Counted from the stretch's first letter, positions 12,545-24,898 are shown. The stretch: DNA of 64,000 bases from Antitrichia curtipendula (GCA_951230915.1 OX579636.1:42287912-42351911); one strand, 5' to 3'. Notes: generated by a model not told the origin, from the letters alone. Numbers and translations are program-made.

Positions 12545-13115
12545 CTATTTCTAGTAATTTGTATTTTTTAATTTAAAAAAAAAGTCTAGTTGTAGCATCA
12601 AAAATTCAATTTTGAAAATGAATGATTATGATTTTTGTATTCAAGATTTTGTGCAAGGAGGATCATTGCAATTTTTACTTTCTAGACTATTGAGGACTCT
12701 TAGAAATGAGTCTCAAATACACTAGATCTTGGAGAAAAGATCACATTAGAAATTCGTTTAAAAAAATTATAGAGTAGATTTTGAGAAGCCAGAAGTTGAT
12801 TGGGGTTATGCAGGTTAGATCTTTTATCTTTATATTTTTTAGTGACCAACTTTTTAGATTTGACATGTGAAAAGAGGATTGAAAGACTTCAAATTACTTT
12901 TGCAATTGTAACACCCTTATGATCAAACATTATAATCTTTCAATCCATAAGTGATATTGTTGTGTTTTCTTTTCCTATGCAATTTCTAACATGTCTAGTT
13001 TGAATTTATACTGTTACATTAAAAAAAAATTGATACAACTTATGAAAATATTGTCTTTTTGTTCAATTTAGAGCATATTCTTAGAAGCTCAAGAAAGGCC
13101 TTTGGCATTTTGGGG
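12545..13115 (-). repeat. Inverted copy of the 13366-14012 TTAA element (outer end truncated)
   Basis: Reading inward, this arm ends CATTTTGGGG at 13115 beside TTAA (13116-13119). It is the reverse complement of 13366-13925 over most of its length, with matching blocks such as GAGGATTGAAAGACTTC, CAACTTTTTAGATTTGAC and AGATTTTGAGAAG. Its outer terminus cannot be found and appears lost near 12545. Confidence 0.7.
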
Positions 13116-13119
13116 TTAA

Positions 13120-13361
13120 CCCTTGAGCGCCCCATTGACGGGGTCTTGTCTCTCAAAATTTAAAGATTTCTTTATTTGATTATTATAATATTTTCAACAA
13201 TACGGTTAGAGGATGTGTCTTTTTCCCTTTGAGCTCTTGACTTGTCTCTACTATCAATTGGGAGGATCAATTTATGTAAATCTCTTGTTAGGTGAAAGTT
13301 TGATTGGAATGAGTTCACAAGGGTCTGGATTTTTAGTAAACACACACTGGGCGCTCAGGGC
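13120..13361. mobile_element. 242-bp TTAA-flanked MITE between two inverted repeats
   Basis: Terminal repeats CCCTTGAGCGCCC (from 13120) and GGGCGCTCAGGGC (to 13361) are inverse of each other apart from the outermost base and one T/C difference. TTAA lies on both sides (13116-13119 and 13362-13365). TTAA duplication with C-rich ends is typical of piggyBac-type MITEs; the superfamily assignment is inference. No coding capacity. Confidence 0.7.
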
Positions 13362-13365
13362 TTAA

Positions 13366-14012
13366 CCCCAAAATGACCCTAGAAATTCCTGAGCTTCTAG
13401 GAATTTGTTCTAAATTGAATTAAAAGCCAACATTTTGATAAGTTGTATCAATTTTTTTTGAATTGTAACCGTATAAAATCAAACTAGACATGCTAGACAT
13501 CACATTAAAAAAGAAAACACAACAATATCTCTTACGGATTGAAAGATTATAATGTTTTGATCATGAGGGTGTTAAAACTGTGAAAGTGATTTGAAGTCTT
13601 TCAATCCTCTTTTCACATGTCAAATCTAAAAAGTTGGTCACCAAAAAAATATGAGGTTGAAGGGCCTAACATGCATAACCCCAATAAATTTATGACTTCT
13701 CAAAATCTACTCTACAATTTTTTTGGATGAATTTCTAATGTGATTTTTTCTCAAAGATCTAGTGTATTTGAGGCTCATTCCCAAGAGCCCTCAATACTAC
13801 AAAAGTCAAGATTGCAATGGACACCCGTGCACAAAATCTTAAATAAAAAAATCATAATCAATCATTTTCAAAATCAGATTTTTGAAGCTAAAATTAAACT
13901 TCAAAAATAATTTATCAAAAATATAAATTACAAAAAATAGTAGTTTGGTAAGGTTTTATTTAACTTCAAAAATTGGTCAAGGACACATTCTGTCCTCAGG
14001 GTCCTTTTGGGG
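13366..14012. mobile_element. 647-bp TTAA-flanked element, complete copy
   Basis: It starts CCCCAAAATGACCCT and ends GGGTCCTTTTGGGG, giving inverted termini CCCCAAAA(T/G)GACCCT. TTAA flanks both ends (13362-13365 and 14013-14016). There is no ORF. Partial copies occur at 12545-13115, about 18437-18760 and 42116-42490. Its right end lies 313 bp before the start codon of the BAHD gene. Confidence 0.7.
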
Positions 14013-14325
14013 TTAAGAAGGACGCTTTGTAAACATCCCACCTAATATGGTGAAAGACATCATCGTCATTGGTTCAGTCCTTTCAGGGTGAATGAGCCTG
14101 GGTGTCCCTGATCTGACTGCATTTGTAAAGAGAGTACATTAAAGGCATTGAAGCGAACAATGGCAACGAAGATGGCGAGTTGGCGACCGCGCAACCTGCA
14201 GCAAGCCCAAGCTTGGGTTTCTGAGCTGGTGTTCACCATTGGAGTACCTCAGTAAGCTTAGTTTTCTGTCGCAATTGCCTAGCTTGCTCCCGAAAGGTGG
14301 TGCAATTGTAACTGAAGCTCGAATC

Positions 14326-15977
14326 ATGAGGATTGAGAGAGGTGCATCGCGTCTCGTGAAGCCCCCCATTGCTGCGATTGATGGCCTTGCGAATGCTCCA
14401 GCTGCAGTCAAGGGAGGTTGCAGTTGCATCCCTTTGAGCAGCTCGGATTTGGTGGTGCCCATGGTGCATGTGGAGGTGGTCTACGCATTCGAGTCTTGTT
14501 CAGCGATGAGCGCTGCTCCCACCGCGTTGGAAGACGCCCTGCGGCACGTGTTGGTGGAATATCGCGAGTGGGCGGGGCGTCTCGGGAGGGACGCGGCCAC
14601 CGACCGTCCTGCCATTGAGCTCACGGACGACGGAGTTGTGTTTATTGAAGCTGTCGCGGATGGCGCCATGCGAGATCTCTTCCCGTTCGATCCGTCCCCG
14701 CAGCTGCTGGAGCTCGTGCCTCCCAATCGCGGCGCGACGGAGCTTCTGCTCGTCCAGGTCAGTGATGTTTGTTAGGATTGTTCGAGCTGGCGAAATTATT
14801 ACAGAATTGGTTTTGTAGTGAAGGGGAGTGTTTGTAGGAAAGCCTGCATTTTATGGCTGATCGCCCCCGAAAGATGCTTCAATTAAATTGTAGGGGAAGA
14901 ATGTAGAATTGGGGACCTCCCCCTGCAGTAAACCCAAACATCCCCTATGGAGGATTATTTTTTACTAAAGACATTCGGCAGTGGAGGTCCCGATTCTACA
15001 TTTGTCCCGAAATTAACCAGGAATTTTCTTTTCAGACATGTGGCTAAGTTGTGTACGAATTGCTGTAGGTCACGACTTTCGAATGCGGGGGGGTGACGCT
15101 CGGCGTGGCGCGCCATCATCAAGTCGCAGACGGCGAGGCTGCGAGTCAGTTCATGTCAGCATGGGCGGCCGCTTGTTGCAACTCCAACCTCCCCGTCACT
15201 CCCGTCCTCCACGACCGCTCCTTTTTGATGCCTCGTGACAAACCCTCGCCAATCTTCGACCATGATGAATACAAGAAACCGAACAAACAACCCGACAAGC
15301 AACCCCCCTCGGAGGGATGCATTCTTCCGCCTCTGGTAAGAAAAAAACTGCACTTCAATCGTGAAGCCCTAGCGAACATCAAGGCAAGCGCCGTAAGGAA
15401 GGATCAGAGCGTGGAGGAGCGCGGCTATACCACGTTCGAAACCCTAACCGCGCACTTGTGGCGATGCGTGACGAAGGCGCGCGGATTGACCGGTGCCACT
15501 GCGACGCGCAGCTTGATCGCGGCCAACGGAAGACGACGATTGCGTCCCCCCGTGCCGGAGAAGTACTTTGGGAACTGCATCTTCCACGCTTGTCCTACCA
15601 CTACCGTGAGCCGTCTGCTCGATGAGCCTCTTTCCTTTGCTGCGTCTCTTGTGCATACTTCCATTCGCAGAATTGATGACGAGTACATGCGATCGGCGAT
15701 GGATTTCGTGGAGCAGGAACGAAGGAACCCTGTTGCACGAAGCCGGAGCTCAGTGCTGAGCCCTAATTTGAGCGTCACCAGCTGGGTGCAGCTGCCCCTT
15801 TATAAACTGGACTTTGGGTGGGGCACTCCCGTATTTGCAGGCCCTCCGTTTGTGCCATTCGAAGGACTTGTCTTGCTTGTTCCGTCGTACACGAACGATG
15901 GTAGCATTGATGTGCTAATTGCTTTGTTTGAGGACGACATGGCCAAGCTCGAACGAATCTGTTTCGAAGCTCCCTAG
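14326..15977 (+). CDS. BAHD-family acyltransferase (HCT-like), two exons
   Basis: Exons 14326-14757 and 15069-15977 give a 446-residue protein, normal for BAHD enzymes, which move acyl groups from CoA thioesters to alcohols or amines in the cytosol. The intron has GT at 14758 and AG at 15067-15068, in phase 0 after LLLVQ, at the place where the VTTFECGG block follows in the family. The catalytic HXXXD is H161-D165 (HHQVADG) and the structural DFGWG is at 392-396, preceded by SWVQLPLYKL. The start is the first in-frame ATG after an upstream stop; MRIERGASRLVKP fits BAHD N-termini. The C-terminal pattern is like hydroxycinnamoyl-CoA:shikimate/quinate or omega-hydroxyacid feruloyl transferases, but the substrate cannot be read. 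The gene is far richer in GC than its flanks and looks intact. Confidence 0.93.
14893..15008. repeat. Hairpin (small foldback) inside the BAHD intron
   Basis: Arms at about 14893-14927 and 14976-15008 contain ATGTAGAATTGGGGACCTCC and its near-inverse GGAGGTCCCGATTCTACAT. A roughly 33-nt stem with a loop of about 48 nt would form in the unspliced transcript. It may be a tiny MITE relic or a small-RNA precursor. It occupies over a third of the 311-nt intron. Confidence 0.7.
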
Positions 15978-16909
15978 CGTGGGAATACCGGTATGCAGAG
16001 ATTCACCGCTTTGTTCAAAATTTAGCTTGGCATTTCGACAGTGCATTGAATTATTGAGCATTTCCCTCTATTGCGAAAAGCTCTACATAGTAGAGTGCCC
16101 GTGAAGTATCGCAACTAGAAGAGAGCTCATGAAAGCGTCACTCTGGCATAGTAATTAATGTCTGATTTGAGCGTTCAGAGAAGTCTTTCGTCCATGTGAT
16201 ATCTCACTGTTGTATTGCAAGATCCTCGGCCTTCATTGCTTTGAACCCATGATGTCTTGGAGATTTTTCATTGGCAGTTCGGGTTCGAGATGTGAGATTT
16301 CTGTGCCTGTACTCTGTGTCGTATTCCGACACAACCGTTGCTGTTTCAAGCTCAATGTTTTACGTGGTTGCAGCTGAAGCAGGAAGACTTCGTTATCAAT
16401 TGAATACGGTGCTATTAACGAAATGGGAGAGGTGGGAAAACTGGGAACATTGTAGACTTTCAGTAGTGTCCACTGTCCACTACCAAATTACCACTGGACA
16501 TACACATTTCACAATGGAACTGAATTCTACGAAGTCTCACCTGAAACTTACCAATATACGAAGTCAATTCATATATTTTGTGTGCCTTCATCTGGTAACG
16601 ACAACGCAATCCCTCCCGTCAATGTAAAATCTCATCGGGTGAACTGGGCACATGATCAGCAAGGAGAAAGTCGACGGCAATCCCCGATTCATCATTTTCG
16701 GCAGATCATGTGGAAATAGTGAGCGGAAGCGCAATCAAAACAACAGGGCCAACTATCCAAACTACACTTGCAGTTGCAGTCACAGCCATGTACACAACCA
16801 GACTCCTCAACTTAGAAGCCTCAAACACAAGGGTCTAGGTAGTGGTCACCTTGTAATGTAGTCTGCTCTAAAGGCAATCATGACACAGGGTTTAGATGGT
16901 CACCTTATA
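15978..16909. other. 3' flank of the BAHD gene
   Basis: No gene is supported. It presumably includes the BAHD 3' UTR. A fragment like the end of the TA-flanked MITE family (GTAGTCTGCTCTAAAGGC) lies at about 16858-16880, just before a fuller copy. Confidence 0.5.
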
Positions 16910-17199
16910 AGGTAGTTTGCACCTTATAAAGTGATCATGACATAGATGTAAATTTTTCTTTCTTCAATGTACCAACAGTGTACATTTCAGGAGGTGGTCG
17001 CTTTTATTGACCATTGTGTTTCAGCTTCAAAAATTCATAACTAATTTCACGAAGGTCCAAAAAATATGAAACAACTTGGGTTAGATGCCAATTTCATTTT
17101 TCTTCCTATGAAAATTTATTGGAAATTGTTTCAAGGAGTTTAAACTTCCCTCAAAAAGGCAATCAACTCTTACATGGTGGCTTTAAGAGAAGACTACCT
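16910..17199. mobile_element. TA-flanked MITE, ~290 bp
   Basis: The ends are AGGTAGTTTGC and AGACTACCT, flanked by TA at 16908-16909 and 17200-17201. The internal sequence closely follows the copy at 52412-52696 (shared blocks TTTCTTCAATGTACCAAC, TGTACATTTCAGGAGGTGG, ACTTGGGTTAGATGCCAATT). TA duplication suggests the Tc1/mariner class. Non-coding. Confidence 0.7.
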
Positions 17200-17201
17200 T
17201 A

Positions 17202-18436
17202 TTTAAGGTTTCAATTCCTTGCTTTAATTTTAAGGTTTCAAAGAGTCACCTTGGACTTAGGGTTCAATCTAAAATCATAGTTGACCACATGCTAAAACAT
17301 CAACTTTTAGGGTTTTATATTACCTTGTTACCTTGTTAGTTAACTTATTGAAGTAAAACCTCCCAAAATTCTAGAATAAGAAACCTATCCAATTGCAGGA
17401 TCATGATGCTTGGATTTCAAAAAGGAGTGTTTTCAATTCTTCCCAAATGTTCGGGTTTCATCTTTCAAACTTTTTGAACAAAAATGTGTAGATCCTACAA
17501 TTTGCAACTTTCCTAATATATTGAAGAAATAAGTTGGAATATTTTTAAAATTAAAAAAATAAATTATATATATATATAATTTCACCAAAATATATTTCAT
17601 ATTCAATCTTGAAACAAGACATGTGGGCCTCAGAGAATCACTTACAAAATCATATATTGAAGCAAGTTGGAAATGTGTTGTACTCACAAAAAAACTCATT
17701 GCACCCTATAGAACAAAGAAGGTGTATAATTGCATAACTTGAACTATTTTGTTACTTATTTAATACTTACATTTGACGAGTCCCTATCACATCCACATCT
17801 AGTGCAAGCCTTTTCAACAACAAATAGTAATTTTAATATGAGAGTTGTATGCTACTTGCCAAGACTAGTTCTCTCCCATTCCTCCATTTAGACAATCAAC
17901 AATTAGATTCTACAAAAAACCCAACTGACAACGTAACTCAACAAACACTCTCTTTTACAAATAATTGCCGTCACGAGATTGTCATCTTTTAACAACACTG
18001 AGATGGATAATGGTGACCTTACCATCCCCTTCCTTGTGTGAGGAGTAATTATCAAACTAGTGTGATGTGTGAAACAAATTTGGTCTACTCCATACTTCTT
18101 GCTATGAATTGTTTTCAACAATCTGCTTGGGCAATAGGCATACATAGACATAATCTCTAAACTCCATTAGCAATTTCATTTAGAAATCAATAAAAGACTA
18201 GAATGCACAACTACAAGCGATATCAATGAATGAAGAAAAATATGATAGGAAAACAACATGAGAAATTCTTCCAATGGATGAGAAAGAGAAAACTTACGAG
18301 GCAATAGCTGTATCATAAAGACATATAGAATCATCATCAGAGGCAGTAACAAGAAGATCTTTGGTTTGATGGAAATCAAGTGAATTAATGTTTACTATAA
18401 AAAACCCAGCAAATACAACAAACAACCGAATCAAGA
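17202..18436. other. AT-rich intergenic stretch
   Basis: No recognisable gene, RNA or transposon domain. It has a short (TA)n tract near 17566-17579. Confidence 0.5.
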
Positions 18437-18760
18437 CTAGGATGTTAGAGATCACATTGAAAAAAAATACAATAATATCATTTAAGCATTGAAATATTAA
18501 AATTTTTGATCATAAGGAAATTAAATCAATGAGAATCTTTCAGCTCTCTTTTTGCATGTCAAATCTAAAAAATTGGTCGCCAAAAAAATATGAGTTTGAA
18601 TGGCCTAATGTGCATAACCCCAATCAATTTATCTCTTTTCAAAATCTACTTTCCAATTTTTAAAAATGAATTTCTAGTGTGATTTTTTCTCCAAGATCTA
18701 ATGTAATTGAGGCTCATATATAAATCATTAAGATTGTTGTGGAAAGCATTACCTTATATT
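18437..18760. repeat. Truncated copy of the 13366-14012 TTAA element
   Basis: It matches 13480-13800 in the same orientation (AAAACACAACAATATC-like block, GTCAAATCTAAAAA, ATTGGTCGCCAAAAAAATATGAG, CATAACCCCAATCAATTTAT). Both termini are missing. Confidence 0.6.
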
Positions 18761-19072
18761 TTGTATTTTTTTTTTGGTTGTTTTTTGAACAAAACCTTGG
18801 TCAATCAGGATCCACTGCCATTCCTTCATGTTTGAAATGTGCTCATTCTCTAATAAATTGATTGCTATACAGTATGCCTTGAAGAGTAAACTGGATGACA
18901 AGCCATTTTTGCATGCCATTCACATCATACAATCGGAAGGATTACATGGGACAAATGAAGTACACTAATGCTGGTATTTAGTGCTATGTTGTAAATAGCA
19001 TTACCTGGACTTTTATCCCACCCACTCTAAACTTCAATTAGTTGGCATTTGGAGTTATATTTTCAACCTACC

Positions 19073-19440
19073 TACCCCACTTCAATGGTCTCACATGATC
19101 CTTTCCACTTGGCCTTCCCCACCTGCTATCTCCCCGCCCACCTTCCCTTTGCCTTCGCCTCCTCATCCGATGCCTTCCTTCCCTCGTCTGTCCCCTTCTC
19201 TCCCTGGCCTCCCTCCCTCCACCTTCCTCCCTCATCTCTTCGCCTTCCTCCCTTTGCCTTCCTCCCTCGTCCCTCCGCCTTTCTCCCGCTTCCATCTGTG
19301 TCCTTCCACCTTCCTCTTCCCTGTCCCTTCGCCTCCCTTCCGTCTCTCCTTTCTGGGTTGCCTTCTTTTCGTCTCTTCCCTTCCGTCCACCTCTTCTCTG
19401 ACTCTCCACCGCCTTGCCCACCTTCCTTCTATGCTTTTAA
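19073..19440. repeat. Polypyrimidine (CCTTCCTCCCT-type) low-complexity tract
   Basis: About 370 nt of the plus strand are almost wholly C and T, built from irregular CCTTCC/CTCCCT units. Any reading frame through it is an artefact of composition. It ends about 240 bp before the start codon of the pogo-like transposase remnant and may have been part of that element's 5' region. Confidence 0.75.
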
Positions 19441-19678
19441 CCGCCTCACTGCTGCATTTTTTGCTTCTCCTCTTGGTAAGAGATTTTTTCCTCTTCTTAG
19501 ACCCCGCTCTACTCTCTGTACTTCATTCTCCTCTAATTTTCTAAACTAATCACCAGACATGGAGATTTAGAATTTTAGGGTTTATATTGTTTGCACCACT
19601 ACTTCATGTAAATTTTACAATCATTTGTTAAATTTGTTTTTTGTTCAATTTATTTATCGATATTTTTCTTCTACCACC

Positions 19679-21788
19679 ATGGATGTCAATGCAGTTCCCT
19701 GGTCTCCTCCTCTTCACGACCTGGATACAAATGTTGGCATTTCACATGCATTGCAACAAGTTTTTACTGTTGCAACACGTAAATATGTCATTGCTTGGAT
19801 GATTGAGGATGAATCATTGCATGGTCTTAGAGGCCTTTGTGCACGCATAGTTAGAGCTTTTCTACAACACTTTCGAGGACAAAAAGGTGCCAACCTTATG
19901 AGAGAATTATGATGGTGGAAACTACGAGATACATTTCCCAATGATATAGGTGAAGACTCCAATTCACCACTTTCTTGTAGCAGAAGTTATCTTGGGATTC
20001 AAAAGCGATTGCATACAAAGGCTACTTCTAGATGTGGTGCCAAACACTCTGATTAGATACTATAGCTTTATCCTAAAAGTTCTTGATGCATTTAAACGGT
20101 TCAAAAATATCGGAGTCAAATTTTCTTTGAGCTTTCTAATTGAGCTAGCACTAAACATATTATTGGCTGAAGACTCTGTGTATACACACCAGTCTAGGGA
20201 CCCAAAAGATGATGTATTACTTACAAATAAAATATGTCATAGTTGGATGCAACAATTTATGGATGTTCACAATATTGTTCTATTATCTCAACAAGGCAGA
20301 TTGACATATAATGTAGAAAAAGAGCAATCGATTAAAATGCATACAACATATCATTTGGGTGTGTTGCAAAGGAAATTTCAATTTGGCTTGTTCAATGAGA
20401 ACCTTATAGAAAACATTGATGAAACTCATTTTGTTGTCAACATTGACAATGGTCGGACTTTAGGATTTTGAGGAGACTTTTCCGTAAAATATGCTGAAGT
20501 AGTTTCAGGTGGAGATTCCATAACTATGGTTGTTAGAATCTCTAGAGGATGTCGGGCCATGATAGAAGCTCCTATGCTAATATTTACTAATGCGGATAGT
20601 AATTATTCTATTAGAGGCCTTAACCCCTAAAGCCTTGTTTGTCTCCTCGAGGGACAATTTGGGTCTGGGTAGGTTCCTATTGTCTCAATTTGAAGTGAAT
20701 TTTTTGAAAGTTTTTGAGGTTGTGTAGCTTTGCAAGAGCTTTGTGGATATATAATTTTTGTTTCAATCAGATGCCGGATGAAAAAGTTATGGCACAATGA
20801 GCAAAAAATGGAGATTGGCGGGCAGCCAAAAAAAATTACAAAAAGTCAAAATATTTTTTTTTGAGTTTTTTTCCTAAAATATTATGTTTTTAACTATACA
20901 TGAAGCTTTGATTCATTCTATTTGGACAAGGGATGAGAAAGTTATGGACAATCTTAGTTTTTTGGACAATTTAAGCATCTTCTTGAAAAAAACTTTTTGT
21001 TCAACTTTGAATGCTAATATCTTCCAATCCGTACGGTCAAATTTGATGAAATTTTTACTAAATGATCTCAGACAAGTTAAGTACAAGATCCTACAGTTAA
21101 ATTTTTTTTTAAATTTTGGTTTCCTTAAGTGAATACAACAAAAGTGGTAGTTTTGAGTGGTTTTTGGCAGTAAACACCCTTGGGGCTTTAGGGGTTAATG
21201 ATGACATTCCAAGAGTGATGTATAGAACATGACTAAAAGTTTGGATGGGTCAATCACTTTTTCTCCAATACTTTGAAGAACCTCGGGTTTTTTAAGCTGA
21301 TGAGCAACAACAAACTAAGATGGTTTGGGTTGATAATTGTACTAGTCACAATATCATTGCAAGATTGGGGATTGTTTTGGTTGCCAAACAAACAATTTTG
21401 AAGTATTTGCCACCTTGCTCAATACATCTTTGTCAACCTGTGGATACATTTATCATTTAAAAAATAAAAGATGCTTGGACGAAGCGGTAGGAAGCCAAAA
21501 AGACAGAATTAATTGGAACCAACGCTTGGTAGAATACTGCTCATGCAGATGGTCAATGGTAAGAGATTGCAACAATTGGCTGTTGATAGTGTTGAAGATG
21601 TCAATAGGCAAGTAGATTGCAACAATATGTCTTATGCTAGAAAAGCCATGATCCGTTGTGGTACGCCATTAGGTATTGATGGCTCTTGGAGTTTGGGTCA
21701 ATTATTTTCACATCTCCAAGAAATAGTTGGAAAGCATCATTTGTACTTTGATGGGCAAAATGTTGCTCAATATGTTAGGCCAATTTAG
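19679..21788 (+). pseudogene. Pogo/Tc1-mariner-type DDE transposase, inactivated and split by a MITE
   Basis: The start ATGGATG has a good context (ACCACC before it). The readable protein keeps VNAVPWSPPLHDL at its N-terminus, then RDPKDDVLLTNK, WMQQFMDVHNIVLLSQ, ENIDETHFVVNIDNGRTLGF (first catalytic Asp), VVSGGDSITMVVRISRG, VWVDNCTSHN (second Asp) and LPPCSIHLCQPVDTF, and ends YFDGQNVAQYV. This is the DDE endonuclease core of a Tc1/mariner-related family. Lesions include TGA at 19910, a frameshift near 20030-20060, TGA at 20469, stops near 21230 and 21294, further breaks near 21455-21560, and a 570-bp MITE at 20625-21194. Several stops sit where Arg or Gly would be expected, consistent with C-to-T decay. 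No flanking terminal repeats were identified. Confidence 0.85.
20625..21194 (+). mobile_element. Complete 570-bp TTAA MITE inserted in the transposase pseudogene
   Basis: The ends are CCCCTAAAGCCTTG and (inverse) CCCCTAAAGCCCCAAGG, flanked by TTAA at 20621-20624 and 21195-21198. Removing the MITE and one TTAA restores the host reading frame across the site (RGLN then DDIP), so the insertion and its TTAA duplication can be verified directly. It has no ORF. TTAA duplication with CCCC-starting ends matches piggyBac-type MITEs. Relatives lie at 31739, 36862, 40902, 48393, 49104, 49829, 53333, 62960-63509 and 63514. Confidence 0.9.
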
Positions 21789-24700
21789 ATTTTTATTTTT
21801 TTATTTTTTTATTTTTTATAAATATAAAACTTTGCAAGTTTTTCTTTCAATTACAAGTTCTTGTGATACATTTTGTAATACAAAATGAATGTATTGCATA
21901 TTTGATATTTTCAATGAGTATATTCTTATGAATTTTTTGTATATTTAATCAATTTCTTTTCACTTCTCATTCTTATCATGTGAAGACAAAAAAATTCAGG
22001 ATTTTTTGTTTGTTTTTTGGAAATATATAATGTTAATTTGCAAAGGATTTTGAATTTTTATTTAATAAAGTATTCATTTGGATAGGCATTTATATATTTA
22101 GGTTTATATTTTTTCATTGAAATTTGATGAATAATAAGTAACACTAAATGTAAATTTGTAAAAATTGATATCCGATAGTTGACAAATAGTGTCTATGTTG
22201 ACATTTAATGTTGGTAACATTAACATGATTGTTGACATTTAGTGTTGTGCTTCGTAATTAGTGTTGCCAACATTATTTACCATCATTAGCATAGTGAATT
22301 GAGATTCATTGTCATAGTATACAATTCTATTAGAAACAATTAAGGCCTCAAAATCGTGAGTGGATTTGGAAACAAACAATAACATCATATGGTTGAAACT
22401 CTCAAACTCTGACCCAATCCAAAACCCTAAACCCTAAATCCAAATTGCATGATATAGACTCGACGTTCTGACTGAATCAACAATACATGGGATCTTACAA
22501 GGATAGTTCATTATTCGTCGCCACTGAATGAACTGCTATCATCACATTTCTCAACCTAGAGTAAAAGTACACTCAAGCCACATTTCAGATCATAGACAAT
22601 TATAGTCGCAATTGACGAATTACTTTAAGGCTGAGCACTTTGAGAATAGAGTAACTTACAATAGTATCGTAGCTAAGCAGGCATCAACCTGACGCCATGA
22701 AATGAAAAGATTCGGCTAATTCTCTCTAAATCATGGAAACAGATTCAACTACAATAGGGGTTCTATAATTCCTAAGTTTTAAGATATTACGGCAATCCCA
22801 ACTGAGAGCATGCATGTGATGTTCCACTCAAAAGTCTCACCCACATTTGAATACTTGAATCAAAATTGCAATGACTCATGGTACTGAGTTAACATCAAAG
22901 TATGTAGTTTTCATGAGCAAGCAATATAAGCCTTACAAAGCGCTCTCACAGCTTTGACAAGTTTGGATTGCATGCAATAAGTTACACAAGTTGCCTTGCA
23001 ATAAATGCATATCATGGTATTACGGAGCAACAAGCCATAGTGACTGCATGATGCTAAACCCATCCTACAAATTGGATCATGCAGGGTGAATTTATCCTTG
23101 GGAAAAAATACAGTTTTTATTTATTTGCCACACATGAAAAAAATTGAAAATGTGAATACATATTTGCAATTAGAGGCCCCAAATTAGCTAGAATAAGTGA
23201 AGAACACACATTTAGCACGACACAAAATAGAAGGCTTTCTTTTATAATTACTATACTGAATACAAAATTCACATTGCATGGCCCACTTTGTCCAATAAAT
23301 TTAGCATCCATTATAAACTATAGGATATCCATGTAACTATATAATTGTATAACTAGGCAATGGTCCTCTCCATATTGGGAAGGAATTATCTTTCTAGATG
23401 CATAGGAGAAACTTTCAACTAATTCAAAGATTGATATTGCCTGAGGAGTCATATAAGACAATTTTCAATCCAAAGTATCCCGACCACTACACCTAACCGC
23501 CAATACAAATGGAGATGATCTACGAGTACAAAATTTGTATCCAAAATTCCAAATCAACAAAAAATGGACAAAAAAGTGTTAATTTTAGTTGTCCATTTTT
23601 GTTGATTTAGGCATGTTGACTTGGACACTACGAAACAAAAAAGTGTAAATTTTTGGTTGACAATTGGCCGATGTTATAAATTTATTTATTTTTAAATAAG
23701 TTTACAACATCGTCCAATTGGCAAGTGCCACATCAGCACTTAGGATAAAAAGTGCTATGCTGACAAGCCACCTAGGTAGTGGACACTTAGGCCACCTCCA
23801 AGCCAAAGGGTGCCAAAGGGATCCAAACCTTGCACTCCTTGCTTGGTGGAGGAAGGCCCTTGCCCATTGCACCATGCAATGACTTACATGTACATGTGAG
23901 GTTAAAGTTTTTATTTATTTGATTTTTATTAGTTTTTTCCATTTGGTTTGTTAAGTCAGCAAATTTATTGAGGAACAATTTCAATGGTAAATTCCGTAAA
24001 TTCCATTAGCCTAAGGATTTATCACTCTCTCTTAGAAGTTACTAGCCTAGGCCTTAGAAAGTTAGGTGAGTCCAAAGATAAGCTTCTATTACTTAGTAAC
24101 TAAATTAAATATATTTCACTATACAGATTTGGTAGTAGCTTGTCAACTTCATCGACTGTAACTCCATGGTACCCATCTGATCTTTACTAGTGTTGACTTC
24201 ATCGACGCCCATGGGCCATGCACCACCTACAATTTCTTGATGTTGCACATGAGGTGGTTTCCTTTTGGTAAAGGAATGAAGCTTAAAGATTTGTTGCATG
24301 TCCTTAGAAGACATATTAAATAAATATGTCAACATTATGTTGTAGCCCAATGGTAGCTCAATGAATATCTGTGTAGATTCTTTGCAATAGCATATACCAC
24401 GGACATTGCATTTTGCATCATCCCAAAGATGTAAGTTTACATCGTTTCAAAAATGAGGGCACATATGTGGAAGTGCATCGACGACCATTCTTTCCAACCT
24501 CCAATATTTGTGTTAAAATTTAAATTTCCATTGCCGAAGTCTCCAAATCTCGAGATAGAGCCTTGACACTTCCAATTGATTATCACTAGTAGTGTGAAGA
24601 GCAACAAAGCCCTAGTAAAGGTTTAAGACATTGAAGACAAAACAAAGTCAAATATTTAAGACATTTAAGTCTATATAATTTTTTTTATAAATTTTGTATA

Positions 24701-24898
24701 TACAAATATATACAAATTTTTCCAATTTGTTTTTTTTTCAAATAAAAGCAAAAAAATTTGAGATGAATTTTTTGGTAAAACATTCTTACTATTGGAAATA
24801 AAGTTTTTTTTATATATGTCATATTACAATATTGCATGTTTGAGGATTTGAAAATTTTACAAATTTAATAACAAAATTATGTCTCAAATGTCCTACAA
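21789..24898. other. Gene-free AT-rich stretch with small foldbacks
   Basis: No coding region is supported. A telomere-like AACCCTAAACCCTAAAT occurs near 22421-22440. Two hairpins are clear: about 23547-23608 (AAATCAACAAAAAATGGACAA against its inverse) and about 23660-23730 (CAATTGGCCGATGTTATAAA against CAATTGGACGATGTTGTAA on the other strand). Together they suggest a small foldback element of about 200 bp. Confidence 0.55.

Noticed and set aside
19049..19549. ORFs of 117-166 codons (Pro/Ser/Leu-rich and Arg/Glu-rich) over the polypyrimidine tract
   Set aside because: Low-complexity sequence gives open frames on both strands; no domain content.
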